Of a stretch of DNA of 64,000 nt, positions 59,987 through 64,000 are shown piece by piece. Numbering within the stretch: the stretch's first letter is position 1; each line of letters begins with the position of its first letter. This stretch comes from Actinocatenispora comari (GTDB lineage Bacteria > Actinomycetota > Actinomycetes > Mycobacteriales > Micromonosporaceae). The stretch covers positions 62,001 to 126,000 of the forward strand of contig NZ_BOPO01000045.1 of the NCBI RefSeq assembly GCF_017312725.1, in the 5' to 3' direction. Both the position numbers and the translations under genes were made by a program. The notes under the pieces are model-generated. The model was not told the DNA's origin. It ran no database searches and saw only the letters and a list, made by a program, of their open reading frames with translations.

Positions 59987-60053
59987 GGTTACTCCGATCA
60001 GGATCTGCGGCGCTGTCGTTGCGGGGGTCGGCGGTGCGCGGACCGCCGTCGGA

Positions 60054-60404
60054 TCAGTTGCCGGACAGCCGGCTCAGTACGGCGCCGCCCGAGTTGACCG
60101 CACCGTTGAGGTTGCGGAACGAGTCGGACACGGTCGAGTCGCCGCTGCCGTAGTTGTGGAAGCTCTGGTTCACCAACTGCGACATGTTGTCCAGCTCGCG
60201 CGCGGCGACCTTCATGTCCTCCTGCAGCTTGCCGTGCAGCTGCCAGAACGCGTTGGCCTGGTCGCCGGCGTAGTGGCTGAGCACGGCGACGAGGTCGTTC
60301 TCCAGCTCGGTCATGGTCTTGGCCGCGCCGGTCGCGCACTCGTCGAACCCCTGCACCGCCTTGGTCATGGCGGTGGAATCTGACTGGAATCCCGGGCTAC
60401 CCAC
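60054..60404 (-). CDS. WXG100-size ESX protein with YAG turn
   Basis: A 116-residue helical hairpin: MTKAVQGFDECATGAAKTMTELENDLVAVLSH, turn YAGDQANAFWQLHGKLQEDM, then KVAARELDNMSQLVNQSFHN. The usual W of the WxG turn is Tyr (Y45-A-G47). A YxxxD signal is present at Y85-GSG-D89 after the second helix. It precedes the WXG100 gene at 59684 and follows EccC, and probably forms a secreted pair with it. A single Cys (C23) is unusual for this family. Confidence 0.86.
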   Translation of the reverse strand: MGSPGFQSDSTAMTKAVQGFDECATGAAKTMTELENDLVAVLSHYAGDQANAFWQLHGKLQEDMKVAARELDNMSQLVNQSFHNYGSGDSTVSDSFRNLNGAVNSGGAVLSRLSGN

Positions 60405-60534
60405 GACGGGTCACCTCCTCGTTGATCAGTCTCTTCTGTTCGCAAACCCTATGAGTTGACGGTCACCCCAGTGCACGGCACAACTACCGTTCGCGGTACG
60501 GCCGAATTACCCACATCCTGGTGGGAAACCGATG

Positions 60535-63500
60535 TCAGTCATCGAGGAGCGCCAGGTGGATCAGCTCCGGGGCGTACCGGCGGCGCACCAGGGTGCCGCG
60601 GCCGGGTGGCTGCGCGGACATCTTCGAGTCGCCGAGGATGATGCCCTCGTCCTTGGCGCCGGACAGCAGCAGGCCGGGGCTGCCGAGCTCCCGGATCCGG
60701 CCCATGATCGGCTCGTACAGCGCCTTCGAGGCGCCGCCGGCGTGCCGGGCCAGCACCAGGTGCAGGCCGATGTCGCGGGCCAGCGGGACGAACTCCAGCA
60801 GCGGCGCCAGCGGGTTGCGACCGGACACCGCCACCAGGTCGTAGTCGTCGACCAGGATGAACAGGTCCGGGCCGGACCACCAGGAGCGGTCCCGCAGCTG
60901 CTCCGGGCGTACGTCCGGACCGGGCAGCCGGGCCTGCATCGCCTGCTGCACCTCGGCCACCACGCCGGTGAGCGTCGGCTCGGCCGCCGCGTACGACATC
61001 AGGTGGTCGCCGCCGACCGCGTCGAGCAGGCCGTGCCGGTAGTCGACCACCAGTACCGCCGCCTCGGCCGGCGTGTAGCGCTCGGTGATGCCGCGGCCGA
61101 TCAGCCGCAGCAGGTTCGACTTGCCCGACTCGGTGTCGCCGAACAGCACGAAGTGCGGCTCGGCGGACAGGTCGATGCCGACCGGGCCGAGGTCGGACTC
61201 GCCGACCCCGATCGGGATCGTACGGCCGGGCAGGCTCGCCGCCGCCGGCAGCGCGGCGGCCGGGAACCGCCGGGGCAGCAGTCGTACCGGCGGGGCCGGC
61301 TCGCCGGGCCACGCTGCCCGCACCCGGGCGACCAGGTCGGCCGCGCCGTCGGTCAGGTCGTCCACTGTGGACTTCCCGTCCAGCCGCGGCAGCGCGGTCA
61401 GGAAGTGCAGCTTCTCGGCGGTCAGCCCGCGCCCGGGCGCCGCCTTCGGTACGTTCTCGGCGGCCCGGCGGTCGATCGCCGAGTCGGACGGGTCGCCGAG
61501 CCGCAGCTCGAACCGGGTGCCGATGGCGTCCCGCAGCTGCGGCCGGACGTCCATCCAGCGGTTCGCCGACAGCACCACGTGGATGCCGAACCCGAGCCCG
61601 CGGGCGGCGAGGGTGGTGATCTGCTGTTCCAGCGCCTCGTACTCCTGGCGCAGCGTCATCCAGCCGTCCACGAACAGGAACACGTCGCCGAACTCGCGCC
61701 CGTCGGCAGGGTGCGGGTCGCGCCCGTCGGCACGGTTCGGGTCGCGGCCGTCGGTACGGTGCAGGTCGGCGCGCCGGCGCCGGAACGTGGCCATCGAGTC
61801 GATCCGGTGCTCGGCGAACATCGCCTCCCGCTCGGTGAGCAGCGCGGTCAGCTCGGCCACGATCCGGCGGCAGCGTTCCACGTCCAGCCGGGCCGCGGCG
61901 CCCGAGACGTGCGGCAGCCCGGCCATCGAGGCGAGCGCGCCACCACCGAAGTCCAGCACGAAGAACTGCACCTCGGCCGGGGTGTGGGTGAGCGCCAGGG
62001 AGGTCAGCAGGCTGCGCAGCAGCGTCGACTTGCCGGCCTGCGGCGCGCCGACCACGATCGCGTTGCCGGCCTGCCCGGACAGGTCCGCCCAGAGCAGGTC
62101 GCGGCGCTGCTCGAACGGCTTGTCCACGATCGCCACCGGTACCGTCAGCCGGCCGTTGCCGGCCCAGCCGGTGGGGCACAGGCCGCGCTGCGGGTCGACC
62201 GACAGCGGCGGCAGCAGCCCGTCCATGCTGGGCGGCTCGGCCAGCGGCGGCAGCCAGATCTGGTGCGCCGCCGGGCCCTTGCCGACCAGCGCGGCGACCA
62301 TCGCGTCCATGATCGTCTCGCCGGCCGGTGCGGTACCGGGTGCGGCGTGCCGCGGCCCGCCGTCGGGCGCCGGCAGGGCCTCCGGCTCGGGTACCCGGGC
62401 CAGCGTGAACGGCAGCGCCCGGTGCACCGGTGCCGGGCCGGTGTTCGCGTCGGCGCCGTCCAGCGGCGGCAGCTCGCCCGACACGTACGCCGCCTTGAAC
62501 CGGATCAGCGTCGCGGTGTCGACCTTGAGGTAGGCCGAGCCTGGCACCGGCGGCAGCTCGTACGCGTCGGGCACGCCGAGCACCGCGCGCGACTCCGACG
62601 CGGAGAAGGTCCGCAGCCCGATCCGGTACGACAGGTGCGAGTCCAGGCCGCGCAGCCGGCCCTCCTCCAACCGTTGCGACGCCAGCAGCAGGTGGATGCC
62701 GAGCGACCGGCCGAGCCGGCCGATCATCACGAACAGGTCGATGAACTCCGGCCGGTCGTGCAGCAGCTCGCTGAACTCGTCGATGATCACCAGCAGCGAC
62801 GGCAGCGGCCGCAGGTCGGCGCCGCCGGCCCGGGCCCGCTCGTAGTCGCGCACCGAGGCGAAGTTGCCGGCCGCGCGCAGCAGCTCCTGCCGGCGCACCA
62901 GCTCGCCGCGCAGCGCGTCGGCCATCCGGTCGACCAGCGGCAGCTCGTCGGCCAGATTGGTGATCACCGCGCAGACGTGCGGCAGCCCGGACATGCCGGC
63001 GAAGGTGGCGCCACCCTTGAAGTCGATCAGCGCCAGGTTCAGCGTCTCGGACGAGTGCGTCACCGCCAGCCCGGACACCAGGGTACGCAGCAGCTCGCTC
63101 TTGCCCGACCCGGTGGCGCCGATGACCAGCCCGTGCGGGCCCATCCCGTTCTCGGCCGACTCCTTGAGATCCAGCTCGACCGGCCGGCCGTCCGGGTCGA
63201 TACCGAGCGGGATCCGCAGCCGGTTCCCGGTGGTACGGGAGGCCCAGGTCACCGCCGGATCCAGCCGGCGCGGGTCGCCGATGCCGATCAGGTCGGCCAG
63301 CCCGAACGTGGCCGACAGCGGCAGGTCGTCGCGCACGGTGGTACCGACGTGCCGCGGGGTCAGCAGCCGCGCCAGCGCCTCCGCCGACGCGCCGTCCAGG
63401 TGGTCCGCGTCGCCGGCGAACGCGACCCCGTCGTCGGTGACCATGCCGACCCGGCCGTCGGTCAGCAGCAACCGCAGCAGCCCCGGTACCGACGGGGTCT

Positions 63501-64000
63501 CCTCGTCCAGCGGCGCGCCGATGCGCAGCACGGTGACGCCGCCGAGCGCGCCGTCGAACGGTGCCACCGGCGCGCTCGCGTGGTCGACGACCAGCAGCAC
63601 GTGTGGCAGCTCCTGCGCCGAGCGGTGCCCGAACGGCGGCCGCTCACCGAGATCGGCGCCGAGCAGTTCGGCCAGCCGGGCCGGATCGTCGGCGCAGAGC
63701 CGGATCGGGCCGGCCGCGTCGGCGGCACCGGCCGCGTGGCCGTGCGGCAGCCACTTGGTCCAGGCCCAGTCCGACCACCGCTCGGTCGGCGCGGCGATCG
63801 CGATGCGCAGGTCGTCCGGGGCGTGGAAGACGGCGAGCTCGGCGAGCAGCGACCGGGCCAGATCCAGCGCCTCGGCCCGCTCGCCGGACAGCAACACGGT
63901 GTGGAACGCGCGCAGCGAGATCGCCACCGGCAGCCCCGGTACGGTCGCGTACGCCCGGATGAAGTGGCGCAGCGAGGTGGAGCACAGCGGGTCGAGGTCC
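60535..64000 (-). CDS. eccC: type VII secretion FtsK/SpoIIIE ATPase EccC, 5' partial
   Basis: The gene is cut by the window end, so its start and TM part lie outside. Three FtsK-type ATPase domains are visible, each with an intact P-loop: GATGSGKS (near 63103-63122), GAPQAGKS (near 62030-62050) and GDTESGKS (near 61121-61140). Other motifs are LLVIIDEFSELL and LFILVDDYDLVA. EccC is the motor of ESX systems and binds WXG100 substrates through its last domain. The WXG100 genes follow about 130 bp after the stop. The insert HRTDGRDPNRADGRDP is a three-copy tandem repeat in the second ATPase domain. Confidence 0.95.
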   Translation of the reverse strand, partial: DLDPLCSTSLRHFIRAYATVPGLPVAISLRAFHTVLLSGERAEALDLARSLLAELAVFHAPDDLRIAIAAPTERWSDWAWTKWLPHGHAAGAADAAGPIRLCADDPARLAELLGADLGERPPFGHRSAQELPHVLLVVDHASAPVAPFDGALGGVTVLRIGAPLDEETPSVPGLLRLLLTDGRVGMVTDDGVAFAGDADHLDGASAEALARLLTPRHVGTTVRDDLPLSATFGLADLIGIGDPRRLDPAVTWASRTTGNRLRIPLGIDPDGRPVELDLKESAENGMGPHGLVIGATGSGKSELLRTLVSGLAVTHSSETLNLALIDFKGGATFAGMSGLPHVCAVITNLADELPLVDRMADALRGELVRRQELLRAAGNFASVRDYERARAGGADLRPLPSLLVIIDEFSELLHDRPEFIDLFVMIGRLGRSLGIHLLLASQRLEEGRLRGLDSHLSYRIGLRTFSASESRAVLGVPDAYELPPVPGSAYLKVDTATLIRFKAAYVSGELPPLDGADANTGPAPVHRALPFTLARVPEPEALPAPDGGPRHAAPGTAPAGETIMDAMVAALVGKGPAAHQIWLPPLAEPPSMDGLLPPLSVDPQRGLCPTGWAGNGRLTVPVAIVDKPFEQRRDLLWADLSGQAGNAIVVGAPQAGKSTLLRSLLTSLALTHTPAEVQFFVLDFGGGALASMAGLPHVSGAAARLDVERCRRIVAELTALLTEREAMFAEHRIDSMATFRRRRADLHRTDGRDPNRADGRDPHPADGREFGDVFLFVDGWMTLRQEYEALEQQITTLAARGLGFGIHVVLSANRWMDVRPQLRDAIGTRFELRLGDPSDSAIDRRAAENVPKAAPGRGLTAEKLHFLTALPRLDGKSTVDDLTDGAADLVARVRAAWPGEPAPPVRLLPRRFPAAALPAAASLPGRTIPIGVGESDLGPVGIDLSAEPHFVLFGDTESGKSNLLRLIGRGITERYTPAEAAVLVVDYRHGLLDAVGGDHLMSYAAAEPTLTGVVAEVQQAMQARLPGPDVRPEQLRDRSWWSGPDLFILVDDYDLVAVSGRNPLAPLLEFVPLARDIGLHLVLARHAGGASKALYEPIMGRIRELGSPGLLLSGAKDEGIILGDSKMSAQPPGRGTLVRRRYAPELIHLALLDD
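61701..61772 (-). repeat. three 24-bp tandem repeats inside eccC
   Basis: Units 61701-61724, 61725-61748 and 61749-61772 are in frame and encode an 8-residue (N/H)R(A/T)DGRDP-type repeat between helices of the second ATPase domain. The repeat number may vary between strains. Confidence 0.85.

Noticed and set aside
61701-61772. CRISPR-like repeats
   Set aside because: Units are directly adjacent with no spacers, are in frame inside eccC, and no cas genes are present.

Overview
This window looks like chromosome from a high-GC actinomycete. G+C is above 70%, and codons end in G or C almost throughout. GTG and TTG starts and 4-bp stop/start overlaps are common. It carries a type VII secretion (ESX-like) locus, a roadblock/LC7 protein, an HrdB-type sigma factor, a treX-treY pair and a graspetide-type RiPP cluster. 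The gene set fits Micromonosporaceae or a relative; that placement is inference. The word GGTAC is strikingly frequent in coding and non-coding DNA.

Layout. 1-6.1 kb: the 3' part of a secreted alpha-N-acetylglucosaminidase, then a GntR regulator overlapping a 14-TM efflux pump. 6.1-13.3 kb: a lone ESX-type substrate, a roadblock pair, a PAS-GGDEF protein, two surface/envelope proteins with carboxypeptidase-regulatory folds (one fused to YceI), and an AraC regulator divergent from a PhyH dioxygenase. 13.4-15.4 kb: a secreted beta-propeller. 15.8-20.8 kb: an XRE regulator and a SLOG-like protein, divergent from a graspetide cassette (precursor, ATP-grasp ligase, PIMT-like methyltransferase). 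20.8-25.1 kb: treX-treY without treZ.

25.3-32.6 kb: a TetR/membrane protein/FAD monooxygenase group with a clear operator, an MTHFR-like protein, a secreted hydrolase, a HAD phosphatase, a small SRPBCC-like protein and tRNA-Gly(GCC). 32.7-39.3 kb: a tightly coupled transporter operon. Its ABC ATPase has lost every catalytic motif, and it ends in a membrane-anchored STAND-like protein whose P-loop lacks the lysine. 39.5-52.8 kb: mostly envelope and housekeeping genes (lipoprotein, C39-like protease, CE7 esterase, S9 peptidase, sigma factor, L,D-transpeptidase, acetate transporter, FetB-like permease, NYN protein, amidase, lactonase, DUF1707 protein).

53.3-64 kb: a histidine kinase and a mycosin-like protein with all three catalytic residues replaced face an ESX-type gene set on the other strand. 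That set is EccC (cut by the window end), two WXG100-size proteins, and a four-gene operon with an ESX-type protein, a WXG100/Gly-Met-rich protein, an alpha/beta hydrolase and a small protein.

The strongest candidates for something new are the pseudo-ATPase/STAND transporter operon, the inactive mycosin next to an apparently active EccC, and the RiPP cassette with three Asp-Gly motifs in its predicted core.
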